A DNA stretch of 64,000 nt from Bradyrhizobium hereditatis (GCF_020329435.1 NZ_JAGKJK010000012.1:62001-126000); one strand, 5' to 3'; counted from the stretch's first letter, positions 36,178 to 45,862 are shown. The notes: generated by a model not told the origin, from the letters alone. Program-made: numbers and translations.

Positions 36178-37511
36178 GAAAACTCCGCTCCGAGCGAGCG
36201 CATCATCGGAATGAAATCCGGAAAGCTGGTGGCGATGAACGTGGTGTCGTCGACCTTGACCGGCTTGTCGGCGGCGAGCCCCATCACCAGCGCCGACATC
36301 GCGATGCGGTGATCCATGTGGGTGGCGACGAGGCCGCCGCCGGGCACGTGCCCGCTGCCCTCGACGATCAGATCATCGCCTGATATCTCGACCTTGACGC
36401 CGTTGACGCGCAGCATCGCCGCAGTGGCTTCCAGGCGATCGGATTCCTTGACGCGCAGCTCCTGCAGGCCACGCATGATCGTGGTGCCCTCCGCGAAGGA
36501 GCTGGCTACCGCGAGCACCAGATATTCGTCGATCATCGAGGGCGCGCGCTCCGGCGGCACCTCGACGCCGCGCAGCTTCGAGGCGCGCACGCGCAAGGTG
36601 GCCATCGGCTCGCCGGCATCCCCGCGGATATCGCTTTCCTCGATCGAGGCGCCCATCTCGCGCAGCGTCGTGAGCAGGCCAGTGCGCAGCGGATTGGTCA
36701 TGACGTCGGAGAAGGTCACGTCAGACCCCTCGACGATCAGCGCCGCCACGATCGGAAATGCAGCCGACGACGGATCGGCAGGCACCACGACCTCAGCGCC
36801 ATGCAGTTCGGCCTGACCGGTCAGCGCGATCCTGCGGCCATGGGCGCCTTCATGGGTGGAGACGATCTCGGCGCCGAAATGTTTCAGCATCAGTTCGGTA
36901 TGATCGCGGCTGGCCTCCTGTTCGATAACAGTGGTGACGCCGGGCGCGGCCAATCCCGCCAGCAGCACCGCCGATTTGATCTGGGCCGAGGCCACCGGGG
37001 TCCGGTAGACGATCGGCACGGGATCGCGGGCGCCGTGCAGCGTTAGCGGCAGGCGGCCGCCCTCTCTTGCCTCGCCGGTCTTCGCACCCATCAATTCGAG
37101 TGGATCGAGGATCCGACGCATCGGGCGGGACCGCAGCGAGGCATCGCCATCGAAAACGGCGGTGATCGGGCAGCCGGCGACCGCCCCCATAACCAGCCGG
37201 CACCCGGTACCGGAATTGCCGAAATCGAGCGGGGCGGTCGGCTGGGCGAAGCCCCCGACCCCCACGCCCCGGACCTTCCAGGCGAACGGGCCCGTCCGCT
37301 CGACCTTGGCGCCCAGCGCCTGCATCGATTTGGCGGTATTGAGGACGTCTTCGCCCTCGAGAAGGCCGGAAATGCGGGTTTCGCCGACTGAAAGCGCACC
37401 AAGGATAAGGGCGCGGTGCGAAATCGACTTGTCGCCGGGAACGCGGACTTTTCCGGCCAGGGGGCCGCTGACGCGGGATTCCAGCTGATTGGGCGTAGCT
37501 GATTGGGTCAA
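36174..37511 (-). CDS. aroA: 3-phosphoshikimate 1-carboxyvinyltransferase (class II-like EPSPS)
   Basis: A shikimate-pathway enzyme of about 445 residues joining PEP and shikimate-3-phosphate. VPGDKSISHRALILGAL binds PEP. Three class II marker motifs are readable: GDKS, SAQIK and RDHTE. The segment LDFGNSGTGCRLVMG resembles CP4 EPSPS but has Gly where CP4 has the glyphosate-excluding Ala, so tolerance is not predicted. The start is uncertain: TTG 37511 has AGAGGA eight bases upstream and is preferred; a GTG at 37553 would add 14 residues. It is the first gene of aroA-cmk. Confidence 0.95.
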   Translation of the reverse strand: MTQSATPNQLESRVSGPLAGKVRVPGDKSISHRALILGALSVGETRISGLLEGEDVLNTAKSMQALGAKVERTGPFAWKVRGVGVGGFAQPTAPLDFGNSGTGCRLVMGAVAGCPITAVFDGDASLRSRPMRRILDPLELMGAKTGEAREGGRLPLTLHGARDPVPIVYRTPVASAQIKSAVLLAGLAAPGVTTVIEQEASRDHTELMLKHFGAEIVSTHEGAHGRRIALTGQAELHGAEVVVPADPSSAAFPIVAALIVEGSDVTFSDVMTNPLRTGLLTTLREMGASIEESDIRGDAGEPMATLRVRASKLRGVEVPPERAPSMIDEYLVLAVASSFAEGTTIMRGLQELRVKESDRLEATAAMLRVNGVKVEISGDDLIVEGSGHVPGGGLVATHMDHRIAMSALVMGLAADKPVKVDDTTFIATSFPDFIPMMRSLGAEFS

Positions 37512-37653
37512 GATTGGGGTCCTCTGCGAGGGCGGCAGTATCACATGGGCCACCCGGCGTCACGCGGCCGACAAATGCTCAAAGCGCTATTGACACCGGC
37601 CCCTCAACTAGCCAAGTGAAGCACCGTTTTTCAGAATTTCCCAGGATCCACAC

Positions 37654-38067
37654 GTGGCCAAATCCGACCTCGGAACCAAGCGCATTTGCCCGACCACGGG
37701 TAAGAAATTCTATGACTTGAACAAGAACCCTGTGATCTCGCCCTATACCGGTGAGGTGGTGCCGATCGCGCCGATTGCGCCGCCACGCGCGCGTGGCGAT
37801 GCCGCGCGTGCCGCCGCAGCGACCACCGCCGCCGACATGCCGGAGCCCGCGGAGGCCGAAGAGTTGGTCTCGCTCGAGGAAGCCGATGCCGAGGAGAACA
37901 CCGGCAAGGTCAAGGCCGTGGTTCCCGAATCGGAAGACGACATCGAGATCGACGAGGCCATCGAGGACGATGACGACGACGATTCCACCTTCATTCCGGA
38001 TGAGGAAGAGGGTGACGAGGACGTTACCGACATCATCGGCGACGTCGGAGGTGACGAAGAGACTTGA
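37654..38067 (+). CDS. TIGR02300 family acidic protein
   Basis: A 137-residue protein of the alphaproteobacterial TIGR02300 group, function unknown. The N-terminus is conserved (GTKRICPTTGKKFYDLNKNP, then VISPYTGE) and looks like a half zinc ribbon. The rest is disordered and extremely acidic, with runs of Asp/Glu (DDDDDD, DEEEGDEDV), giving a very low pI. GTG 37654 has AGGA upstream. It is divergent from aroA and followed by tRNA-Ala. The acidic tail suggests nucleic-acid mimicry or a protein-binding role, which is inference only. Confidence 0.85.
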   Translation: MAKSDLGTKRICPTTGKKFYDLNKNPVISPYTGEVVPIAPIAPPRARGDAARAAAATTAADMPEPAEAEELVSLEEADAEENTGKVKAVVPESEDDIEIDEAIEDDDDDDSTFIPDEEEGDEDVTDIIGDVGGDEET

Positions 38068-38156
38068 GATCGGCTCAGAACTGTGTTCTGGGTCTCCCCG
38101 CGAGTCACCCAAGGCTCGCGGGCGCATGGTCCAGGTGACCATGTTCTGACTGCGAC

Positions 38157-38231
<75 letters not shown>

Positions 38232-38232
<1 letters not shown>

Positions 38233-38305
38233 GCCTTCGCTCGCTTCGCGAGCTACGGCTGGGCAGGCCAAATGTGCCCTATTGTAGCGAAGAGAGCGAA
38301 GGCTG
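38232..38305. repeat. Palindrome downstream of tRNA-Ala
   Basis: AGCCTTCGCTCGCTTCGCGA and AGCTACGGC (38232-38259) are opposed by GTAGCGAAGAGAGCGAAGGCT (38285-38305). A second small hairpin (AGCCCGAAGGGC) follows. It may serve as tRNA terminator; it is too short to be an integrated element. Confidence 0.65.
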
Positions 38306-38422
38306 CCCCGCTATAGCCCGAAGGGCGACGGCGGGCTCTACCCGTAGTTGATTCCTTCTCGTGCCACTCGGCTAAGCTTGCGCTATATAGTCGCGAACTT
38401 CTCGACACGGCCAGGGGGCATC

Positions 38423-38659
38423 ATGAAATACGTTTATGTCCTGGAAAGTCTCGATTGCCAGCAGTTCTACGTTGGCATCACAGACGATTTGCGTGCCCGG
38501 CTTGCCAAGCATAACGCGGGCGAGGTGTCGCACACTTCGAAGTACGGACCTTGGCGCATAAGAACCTACGTCGCATTCAGCGACGCGGCGCTCGCAAGGG
38601 CTTTTGAAAAGTACTTGAAATCCGGCTCTGGTCGAGCTTTCGCAAAGAAGCACTTTTGA
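38423..38659 (+). CDS. Small GIY-YIG domain protein
   Basis: A 78-residue single GIY-YIG nuclease domain of the UPF0213/YhbQ kind. The two signature strands are YVYVLES and FYVGITDDLRARLAKHN, with the catalytic Tyr and Arg. The usual Glu-containing helix is replaced by ARAFEKYLKSGSGRAFAKKH. AGGGGG precedes the ATG. The in vivo role is unknown; proteins of this size may be structure-specific nucleases. Confidence 0.88.
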   Translation: MKYVYVLESLDCQQFYVGITDDLRARLAKHNAGEVSHTSKYGPWRIRTYVAFSDAALARAFEKYLKSGSGRAFAKKHF

Positions 38660-38675
38660 AGCCCGCCACCGCCCC

Positions 38676-39134
38676 CTACTCCCCCAACACCGCATTCAAC
38701 CGATCGCGCAGCGCGACGATCTCGCTTTTCAGCGCCACGAGCTCGCCGACCGAGCAATCTGACGCCGCAAGAATTGACTCCGGCACGGCGCGGGCTTTTT
38801 CCCTGAGCTGCTCGCCCTTGGCCGTCAGCGCGATCAAGACCTGCCGCTCGTCCTCGGTGCTGCGCGTTCGCTTGATCAATTCAGCCGCCTCCAGCCGCTT
38901 GAGCAGCGGCGTCAGCGTGCCGGAATCCAAGAACAGCCGCTCGCCGATGGCTTTCACCGGGACACCGTCGCGCTCCCACAGCACCAGCATGACAAGATAT
39001 TGCGGGTAGGTCAGGCCGAGCCTGTCAAGCAGCGGCTTGTAGACGCGGTTGAAGGCGTGCGCCGCGGAATACACCGCAAAGCAGATTTGATTATCGAGCC
39101 GCAGCGGAAAGTCCGCTGAATATTTTTTGGCCAT
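38676..39134 (-). CDS. ohrR: Organic hydroperoxide resistance regulator OhrR (MarR family)
   Basis: A 152-residue winged-helix repressor. The peroxide-sensing cysteine is at residue 18 in LDNQICFAVYSAAHAF, the position used by OhrR proteins. YPQYLVMLVLWE and the recognition-helix region LDSGTLTPLLKRLE follow. ATG 39134 has GAGG upstream. It is divergent from ohr; two palindromes matching OhrR sites lie between them, so oxidation by organic peroxides should release both genes. Confidence 0.95.
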   Translation of the reverse strand: MAKKYSADFPLRLDNQICFAVYSAAHAFNRVYKPLLDRLGLTYPQYLVMLVLWERDGVPVKAIGERLFLDSGTLTPLLKRLEAAELIKRTRSTEDERQVLIALTAKGEQLREKARAVPESILAASDCSVGELVALKSEIVALRDRLNAVLGE

Positions 39135-39203
39135 CACGACCTCGTTAGCGGGTGTCCTTCGGCTTCCTGATTTGACGATCTAAGCGCTTGATTTCAATTG
39201 CAT

Positions 39204-39216
39204 ACAATCAAATTGT
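39204..39216. promoter_or_regulatory. OhrR operator 1
   Basis: The perfect inverted repeat ACAAT-CAA-ATTGT lies in the ohrR-ohr intergenic region, close to the known OhrR box consensus TACAATT..AATTGTA. It overlaps the region expected to hold the ohrR promoter. Confidence 0.8.
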
Positions 39217-39242
39217 GCGATTCGCAATAATTTATGTTGTGT

Positions 39243-39255
39243 ACAATCTAATTGT
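39243..39255. promoter_or_regulatory. OhrR operator 2
   Basis: The inverted repeat ACAAT-CTA-ATTGT is 39 bp from operator 1 and 44 bp before the ohr start. The two sites differ only in the 3-bp spacer, arguing for the same regulator and possibly cooperative binding. Confidence 0.8.
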
Positions 39256-39298
39256 GTGCAATATGTCTTCCGTCGAAACGCAAACTGAGGAGACCGAC

Positions 39299-39724
39299 AT
39301 GTCCGTGAACGTGCTCTACAAGACCAGCGCCAAGGCTACCGGCGGCCGCGATGGCCACGCCGCAACTCTCGATGGCGCGCTTGACGTCAAGCTCGCCACT
39401 CCGAAGGAACTCGGCGGCGGCGGTGGCGCCGGCAACAATCCCGAGCAGCTGTTCGCGGCCGGCTACGCCGCCTGCTTCATCGGCGCGATGAAGTTCGTCG
39501 CTTCCCAGGGTGGCCCGAAGGTGCCGGCGGACGCGTCTGTCACCTCGACCGTCGGCATCGGCCCGCGTTCGGCCGGCGGCTTCGGCCTCGACGTCGAGCT
39601 GGCGGTCTCGTTGCCCGGCATTCCCAAGGCGGAAGCCGAAGCCCTCGTCGCAAAGGCGCATCAGGTATGCCCCTATTCCAACGCCACGCGCGGCAATGTG
39701 GATGTGCGCCTGACGGTCGTCTGA
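39299..39724 (+). CDS. ohr: Organic hydroperoxide reductase Ohr
   Basis: A 141-residue thiol peroxidase of the Ohr/OsmC family that reduces organic hydroperoxides, particularly of fatty acids. The catalytic Cys 59 (GYAACFIGAM) and resolving Cys 124 (HQVCPYSNATRGN) are at canonical positions. GAGGAG precedes ATG 39299; a longer frame from 39188 would run through the operators and is rejected. Regulated by the divergent OhrR. Confidence 0.97.
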   Translation: MSVNVLYKTSAKATGGRDGHAATLDGALDVKLATPKELGGGGGAGNNPEQLFAAGYAACFIGAMKFVASQGGPKVPADASVTSTVGIGPRSAGGFGLDVELAVSLPGIPKAEAEALVAKAHQVCPYSNATRGNVDVRLTVV

Positions 39725-39899
39725 CGACATGATCCGGATGGCCCGCTGCTGACATCGGCGGGCCGTTCGCCCCGCGGAATTTTCGCGCGCATGCTACGGC
39801 GGCTGCGTCATGCGCCTGTGCGCGGGACGCCATTGCCGCCGCGCCCGAAGACCGCTAGCTCAGGATTTCCATTTCTCATCGTGAGCGAAGGCTTTCTCC

Positions 39900-41096
39900 A
39901 TGAGTTCTACCGGCGCAATGACCGGCCTGCGCGTGATCGATCTGACGCGCGTGCTTGGCGGTCCCTATTGCACGCAAATCCTCGCCGACCACGGCGCCGA
40001 CGTCATCAAGGTCGAGCCGCCAGCCGGCGACGAGGTGCGCGATTGGGGCCCTCCCTTCCACGAGGAGGACGCGGCTTATTTCGTCGGCATCAACCGCAAC
40101 AAGCGCTCGGTCGGACTCGACCTCTCGTCCGAAGGCGGGCGCGCGGTTCTCCTGAAGATGCTGGAGACGGCCGACGTCCTGATCGAGAATTTCAAGCCGG
40201 GCACGCTCGACAAATGGGGCATCGGCAACGATGTGCTGCGCGCCAAATTTCCCAAGCTGGTGCATTGCCGGATCTCCGGCTTCGGCGCCGACGGCCCGCG
40301 CGGCGGCAATCCCGGCTACGACGCGATCATCCAGGCCATGACCGGCATGATCGCCGCGACCGGTTCACCGGAAAGCGGCCCGATGCGGATCGGCGTTCCG
40401 CTCGTCGACATCACCACCGGCCTTTACGCGGCGATCGGTATCCTGATGGCGCTCTCGGAGCGGCAGCGTTCGGGGCTTGGCCAGTTTCTCGAAACCACGC
40501 TGTACGAAACCGGCCTTGCGATCATGCATCCGCACACCGCGAATTATTTCATGCATGGCAAACCGCCCTCGCTCACCGGCAACGAGCATCCGAACCTCGT
40601 CCCTTACGCGATCTTCCCGACCAAGACCGACAACATCTTCATCGGCGTCGGCAATGACGGCACCTTCCGCAAGCTCGCCAAGGAAATCGGCAAGCCCGAG
40701 CTTGGCACCGATCCGCGCTTTGCCCGCAACAAGGACCGCATCGCCAATCGCGAGGCGCTGCGCGCCGAGCTCGCCGCCGTGTTCAGCCAGCACGAGGCCG
40801 AGCCGCTGTGCAATCGCTTGCTGGCGGCGGGCCTGCCGGCAGGTCCGGTGCAGAAGATCGACCAGGCGCTCAACAATCCGCACACGCTGCATCGCGGCGA
40901 CATCATCTCGAAGGACTGGTACAAGGGCGTTGCCTCGCCGATCCGGATGGATCGGACCAAGCCAAGCCTGCGCCGGACACCACCGAAATTCAGCCAGCAC
41001 ACATCGGAGGTGCTTGGCGAGTTCGGCTATTCCACAAGCGAGATCGCGGCGCTGGTCGCCAGTGGCGCGGTTTGCGGCTCCGAGCGCAAGCGGTAA
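39900..41096 (+). CDS. CaiB/BaiF class III CoA-transferase
   Basis: A 398-residue formyl-CoA-transferase-like enzyme moving CoA between carboxylic acids. LRVIDLTRVLGGPYC at the N-terminus, IENFKPGTLDKWG, and VHCRISGFGADGP are family motifs. The catalytic aspartate is at 170 in GVPLVDITTGLYA. No companion dehydrogenase, hydratase or acyl-CoA gene is adjacent, so the acyl substrate is unknown. It is transcribed alone. Confidence 0.93.
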   Translation: MSSTGAMTGLRVIDLTRVLGGPYCTQILADHGADVIKVEPPAGDEVRDWGPPFHEEDAAYFVGINRNKRSVGLDLSSEGGRAVLLKMLETADVLIENFKPGTLDKWGIGNDVLRAKFPKLVHCRISGFGADGPRGGNPGYDAIIQAMTGMIAATGSPESGPMRIGVPLVDITTGLYAAIGILMALSERQRSGLGQFLETTLYETGLAIMHPHTANYFMHGKPPSLTGNEHPNLVPYAIFPTKTDNIFIGVGNDGTFRKLAKEIGKPELGTDPRFARNKDRIANREALRAELAAVFSQHEAEPLCNRLLAAGLPAGPVQKIDQALNNPHTLHRGDIISKDWYKGVASPIRMDRTKPSLRRTPPKFSQHTSEVLGEFGYSTSEIAALVASGAVCGSERKR

Positions 41097-41173
41097 GGCT
41101 TCGCTCGCTCGGAGGTCGAACTGCCGCCGCATTCGGAATCAGAGCTGCCACGGAGGCAGTCCCGATGACGCCA

Positions 41174-41342
41174 CCCCTCTCCCCAGCCCTCCCCCGCAAG
41201 GGGGGAGGGAGCCCATTCTCCAGTGCGTCCCTCACGACGCCTATTCCGCCGCATCGAGACCCGGAGAGACGCACACTCATGTTATGGACGCATGATAGTC
41301 AGGCTCCCTCCCACCTTGCGGGGGAGGGTTGGGGAGAGGGGT
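41174..41342. repeat. Long inverted repeat, CCCCTCTCCCC..GGGGAGAGGGG
   Basis: Two arms of about 40 bp (41174-41213 and 41302-41342) are imperfect inverted copies, separated by 88 bp. Each arm contains its own smaller hairpin (CCCTCCCCCGCAAGGGGGGAGG). It occupies most of the 446-bp gap before ugpB, which otherwise contains only the candidate Pho box and the ugpB ribosome-binding site. Confidence 0.8.
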
Positions 41343-41474
41343 AAGCCCCGGGCGCGATCGGCAGACACTTTTGCCATGCTGCATCAACAAATCTCCAAGC
41401 CAACTCGCACGCGCCGCAGCAAAATTCCCGCTTCCCCAAACGTTCACTTCCCCCATACGATTGGCTCGCTTATA

Positions 41475-41492
41475 CGGTCATTTGCACGTCAT
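41475..41492 (+). promoter_or_regulatory. Candidate Pho box upstream of ugpB
   Basis: CGGTCAT (41475-41481), TTGC, ACGTCAT (41486-41492): two direct 7-mers with 11-bp periodicity match CTGTCAT-N4-CTGTCAT at 11 of 14 positions. It lies 51 bp before the ugpB start. ugp operons are known PhoB targets, so phosphate-starvation control is likely. Confidence 0.5.
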
Positions 41493-41542
41493 CCGCCGCT
41501 GTTAGCGCAACAATCGATGACGCTTCCAATGGGAGGACTTTG

Positions 41543-42859
41543 ATGGCTCTTCGACAATTCGGCACGGCCGCGGCCGTTGCGGTCTCACTGGCATTTGCCG
41601 CTTCGCCCGCGCATGCGGTGATCGAGATTCAGTGGTGGCACGCCATGACCGGCGCCAACAATGACGTCGTCAAAATGCTCGCCGAAGAATTCAACGCCAG
41701 CCAGTCCGATTACAAGGTTGTCCCGTCCTACAAGGGCGCCTATCCCGACACCATGAACGCCGGCATCGCCGCGTTCCGCGCCGGCAATGCGCCGCATATC
41801 ATCCAGGTGTTCGAGGTCGGCACCGCCACGATGATGGGCGCCACCGGCGCCATCAAGCCGGTCCACCAGCTCATGAAAGACGCCGGTGAGCCGTTCGATC
41901 CCAAGGCCTACCTGCCGACCATCACCGGCTATTACTCGACATCGAAGGGCGAGATGCTGTCCTTCCCCTTCAACTCGTCCTCCATGGTGATGTGGATCAA
42001 CAAGGATGAATTGAAGAAGGCCGGCGTCAACGAAATCCCGAAAACCTGGCCGGAAGTGTTTGACGCCGCCAAGAAGCTGAAGGCGGCCGGCCACGAGACG
42101 TGCGGCTTCTCCAACGCCTGGGCAAGCTGGGCCCATATCGAGCAGTTCTCGGCCTGGCACAATCTGCCGATCGGCACCAAGGCCAACGGCCTCGACGGCT
42201 TTGACACCGAGCTGAAATTCAACTCGCCTGTTCACGTGAAGCACTTGCAGAATCTGGTCGACCTGCAGAAGGACAAGACCTACAGCTATGGCGGACGCGG
42301 CAGCGCCAACGAGGCCCGGTTCGGCTCCGGTGAATGCGCGATCTTCCTGACCTCGTCGGGCTATTACGGTACCGCGAAGGCCACCGCCAAGTTCGACTTC
42401 ACCTCGGCCCCGATGCCGTACTATCCGGACGTACCGGGCGCGCCACAGAACTCGATCATCGGCGGCGCCTCGCTGTGGGTGATGGGCGGCAAGAAGCCGG
42501 AAGAGTACAAGGGCGTCGCCAAATTCTTCACCTTCCTGTCGGATACCGGCCGCCAAGCCAAGCTGCACCAGGAGTCCGGCTACCTGCCGATCACCAAGGC
42601 GGCTTACGAGAAGTCGATCAAGGATGGCTTCTACGAGAAGAACCCGATTCTGCAGACACCTCTGAAGGAGCTCACCAACAAGGAGCCGACCGAGAATTCG
42701 CGCGGCCTGCGCTTCGGCAATATGGTGCAGATGCGCGACGTCTGGGCGGAAGAAATCGAGGCGGCGCTGGACGGCAAGAAGTCACCCAAGGAAGCTCTGG
42801 ACGCCGCGGTGGCGCGTGGCAATGCCATGTTGCGCACCTTCGAGAAGACGGCAAAATAG
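41543..42859 (+). CDS. ugpB: sn-glycerol-3-phosphate ABC transporter, binding protein
   Basis: A 438-residue periplasmic solute-binding protein of the UgpB group. A signal peptide runs to about residue 25 (AAAVAVSLAFAASPAHA). The mature protein starts VIEIQWWHAMTG, with YKGAYPDTMNAGIAAFRAG and GTATMMGATGAIKPV, which match UgpB. GGGAGG lies six bases before ATG 41543; a TTG just upstream is rejected. First gene of the ugpBAEC operon; imports glycerol-3-phosphate and possibly glycerophosphodiesters. Confidence 0.95.
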   Translation: MALRQFGTAAAVAVSLAFAASPAHAVIEIQWWHAMTGANNDVVKMLAEEFNASQSDYKVVPSYKGAYPDTMNAGIAAFRAGNAPHIIQVFEVGTATMMGATGAIKPVHQLMKDAGEPFDPKAYLPTITGYYSTSKGEMLSFPFNSSSMVMWINKDELKKAGVNEIPKTWPEVFDAAKKLKAAGHETCGFSNAWASWAHIEQFSAWHNLPIGTKANGLDGFDTELKFNSPVHVKHLQNLVDLQKDKTYSYGGRGSANEARFGSGECAIFLTSSGYYGTAKATAKFDFTSAPMPYYPDVPGAPQNSIIGGASLWVMGGKKPEEYKGVAKFFTFLSDTGRQAKLHQESGYLPITKAAYEKSIKDGFYEKNPILQTPLKELTNKEPTENSRGLRFGNMVQMRDVWAEEIEAALDGKKSPKEALDAAVARGNAMLRTFEKTAK

Positions 42860-42869
42860 GCTGAGCTAG

Positions 42870-42919
42870 TTACCGGCGCCCCCTCTCCACCGGAGGGGGA
42901 GCGCTTGCATCACCGGTAA
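42870..42919 (+). promoter_or_regulatory. Nested hairpin between ugpB and ugpA
   Basis: The inner stem CCCTCTCC/GGAGGGGG (42881-42899) has a 3-nt loop, nested in an outer TTACCGG/CCGGTAA pair. There is no T tract. Such a structure after a binding-protein gene commonly protects the 5' mRNA segment or reduces read-through, raising UgpB over the permeases. Confidence 0.6.
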
Positions 42920-42934
42920 GACCGCGACGCCTGA

Positions 42935-43816
42935 ATGGAAAAGATCACCGTCTTCAACAACCGCCTGCTGCCGTACCTGCTGCTTCTGCCGCAGCTCGTC
43001 ATCACCGTCATCTTCTTCTACTGGCCGGCGAGCCAGGCGGTCTGGCAATCCTTCCTGCGCGAAGATGCGTTCGGCCTCGTTTCCGAATTCGTCGGTCTTG
43101 AGAATTATCAAACCCTGTTTGCCCAGCCTGAATATTATCGGTCGATGCTGACGACCGTGATCTTCTCCACGCTGGTCGCAGCGCTATCCCTCTCCATCGC
43201 GCTGTTGTTCGCCACGCAAGCCGACAAGAATCTCAAGGCGGCCGGCGGCTACAAGACGCTGATGATCTGGCCCTATGCGGTAGCGCCTGCAGTTGCCGGC
43301 GTGCTCTGGTTCTTCATGTTCCAGCCCTCGCTCGGCATGCTGTCGCGCCCGCTGCGCGGCATGGGCGTCGACTGGAATCCGCTGCTCAACGCCAATCACG
43401 CCATGATCCTGGTGGTGCTGGCCTCGGTGTGGAAGCAGATCTCCTATAACTTCCTGTTCTTCCTCGCCGGCCTGCAATCGATCCCGAGAAGCGTGATCGA
43501 AGCCAGCGCCATCGACGGTGCCCGTCCGATGCGACGCTTCTGGACCATCGTCTTCCCGCTGCTGTCGCCGACCACCTTCTTCCTGCTGGTCGTCAACGTC
43601 GTCTACGTCTTCTTCGACACCTTCGGCATCATCGATGCCGTCACCGCCGGCGGTCCCGCCGGCGCCACCACCACCATGGTCTATAAGGTCTATGCCGACG
43701 GCCGGCTCGGCGGCGACCTCGGCGGCTCGGCGGCGCAATCGGTCATCCTCATGATCATCGTGATCGCGCTGACTGCGATCCAGTTCCGCTATGTTGAACG
43801 CAAGGTGCAGTACTGA
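42935..43816 (+). CDS. ugpA: sn-glycerol-3-phosphate ABC transporter permease UgpA
   Basis: A 293-residue inner-membrane permease with six predicted helices, starting LPYLLLLPQLVITVIFFYWP. The cytoplasmic EAA loop that contacts the ATPase is recognisable as VIEASAIDGARPMRRFWTIV. It pairs with UgpE to form the translocation pore. Its TGA overlaps the ATG of ugpE (TGATG). Confidence 0.96.
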   Translation: MEKITVFNNRLLPYLLLLPQLVITVIFFYWPASQAVWQSFLREDAFGLVSEFVGLENYQTLFAQPEYYRSMLTTVIFSTLVAALSLSIALLFATQADKNLKAAGGYKTLMIWPYAVAPAVAGVLWFFMFQPSLGMLSRPLRGMGVDWNPLLNANHAMILVVLASVWKQISYNFLFFLAGLQSIPRSVIEASAIDGARPMRRFWTIVFPLLSPTTFFLLVVNVVYVFFDTFGIIDAVTAGGPAGATTTMVYKVYADGRLGGDLGGSAAQSVILMIIVIALTAIQFRYVERKVQY

Positions 43817-44664
43817 TGGTCGAGCATCGCCCGCTCAGCGACTTCATCGCCTACGCCATCCTCACCCTTGGCGTGCTGATCGTCGCCTTCCCGGTCTGGC
43901 TCGCCTTCGTGGCCTCAACTCATGACGCGGCGACTGTGGTCGGCGGCCGCATGCCGGCAATGCCGGGCACGGACGCACTGGAAAACTATTACCGCGCCGT
44001 CTTCGTCGGCGGCTCGCGCACCAGCCGCGAGCCCGTCGCCAACATGCTGATCAATTCCTTCGTTTCGGCGATCGGCATCGCCGTCGGCAAGATCATCATC
44101 TCGATCCTGTCGGCCTATGCCGTCGTCTACTTCCGCTTTCCCTTCCGCAAGACCGCCTTCTGGATCATCTTCATCACGCTGATGCTGCCAGTCGAAGTGC
44201 GCATCTATCCGACCTACAAGGTCGTCGCGGACCTGAGGATGCTCGACACCTATGCCGGGCTGATCCTGCCGCTGATCGCGTCCGCCACGGGCACGTTGTT
44301 GTTCCGCCAGTTCTTCATGACCGTGCCGGATGAATTGCTGGAGGCCTCGCGCATCGACGGCGCCGGCCCGTTCCGCTTCTTCTGGGACACGCTGCTGCCG
44401 CTGTCGGTGACAACCATAGCGGCGCTGTTCGTGATCCAGTTCATCTATGGCTGGAATCAGTATCTATGGCCGCTTCTGATCACCACCAAGGATTCGATGC
44501 AGACCATCGTGATCGGCATCAAGAAGATGCTGGTGACGACCGACGAGCTCGCCGAGTGGCAGCTCGCCATGGCGACGACGGTCCTTGCAATGCTGCCGCC
44601 GGTCGCGGTGGTCATCTTCATGCAGCGGCTGTTCGTGCGCGGCCTGGTCCAGACGGAAAAGTGA
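43816..44664 (+). CDS. ugpE: sn-glycerol-3-phosphate ABC transporter permease UgpE
   Basis: A 282-residue second permease subunit. The EAA loop reads ELLEASRIDGAGPFRFFWDT, and IYGWNQYLWPLLITT near the C-terminal end is typical of UgpE/MalG-type permeases. Translationally coupled to ugpA by a 1-bp overlap. A repeat of about 100 bp separates it from ugpC. Confidence 0.96.
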   Translation: MVEHRPLSDFIAYAILTLGVLIVAFPVWLAFVASTHDAATVVGGRMPAMPGTDALENYYRAVFVGGSRTSREPVANMLINSFVSAIGIAVGKIIISILSAYAVVYFRFPFRKTAFWIIFITLMLPVEVRIYPTYKVVADLRMLDTYAGLILPLIASATGTLLFRQFFMTVPDELLEASRIDGAGPFRFFWDTLLPLSVTTIAALFVIQFIYGWNQYLWPLLITTKDSMQTIVIGIKKMLVTTDELAEWQLAMATTVLAMLPPVAVVIFMQRLFVRGLVQTEK

Positions 44665-44665
44665 A

Positions 44666-44758
44666 ATGGCGAATAGCGAATGGCCAGCAGCGAATAGGGA
44701 TTTCATTCCCTTGCTGGCGCGCTCTTCCCTATTCGCTTCTCCCTATTCGCTGTTCGCT
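44666..44758. repeat. GCGAATAG-rich palindrome between ugpE and ugpC
   Basis: ATGGCGAATAGCGAATGGCC and AGCGAATAGGGA on the left face TCCCTATTCGC, TCCCTATTCGC and TGTTCGCT on the right. The unit GCGAATAG thus appears several times in both orientations, forming an imperfect hairpin inside the operon. It probably inserted without breaking ugp transcription. Confidence 0.75.
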
Positions 44759-44769
44759 GAGAAAGCTCG

Positions 44770-45858
<1,089 letters not shown>

Positions 45859-45862
45859 CCTC

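Noticed and set aside
41174..41342. CRISPR-like or IS terminal repeats
   Set aside because: There are only two inverted arms, no regularly spaced direct repeats, and no transposase between them.
41585..42568. 327-codon antisense frame in ugpB
   Set aside because: Shadow of a clear periplasmic binding protein.
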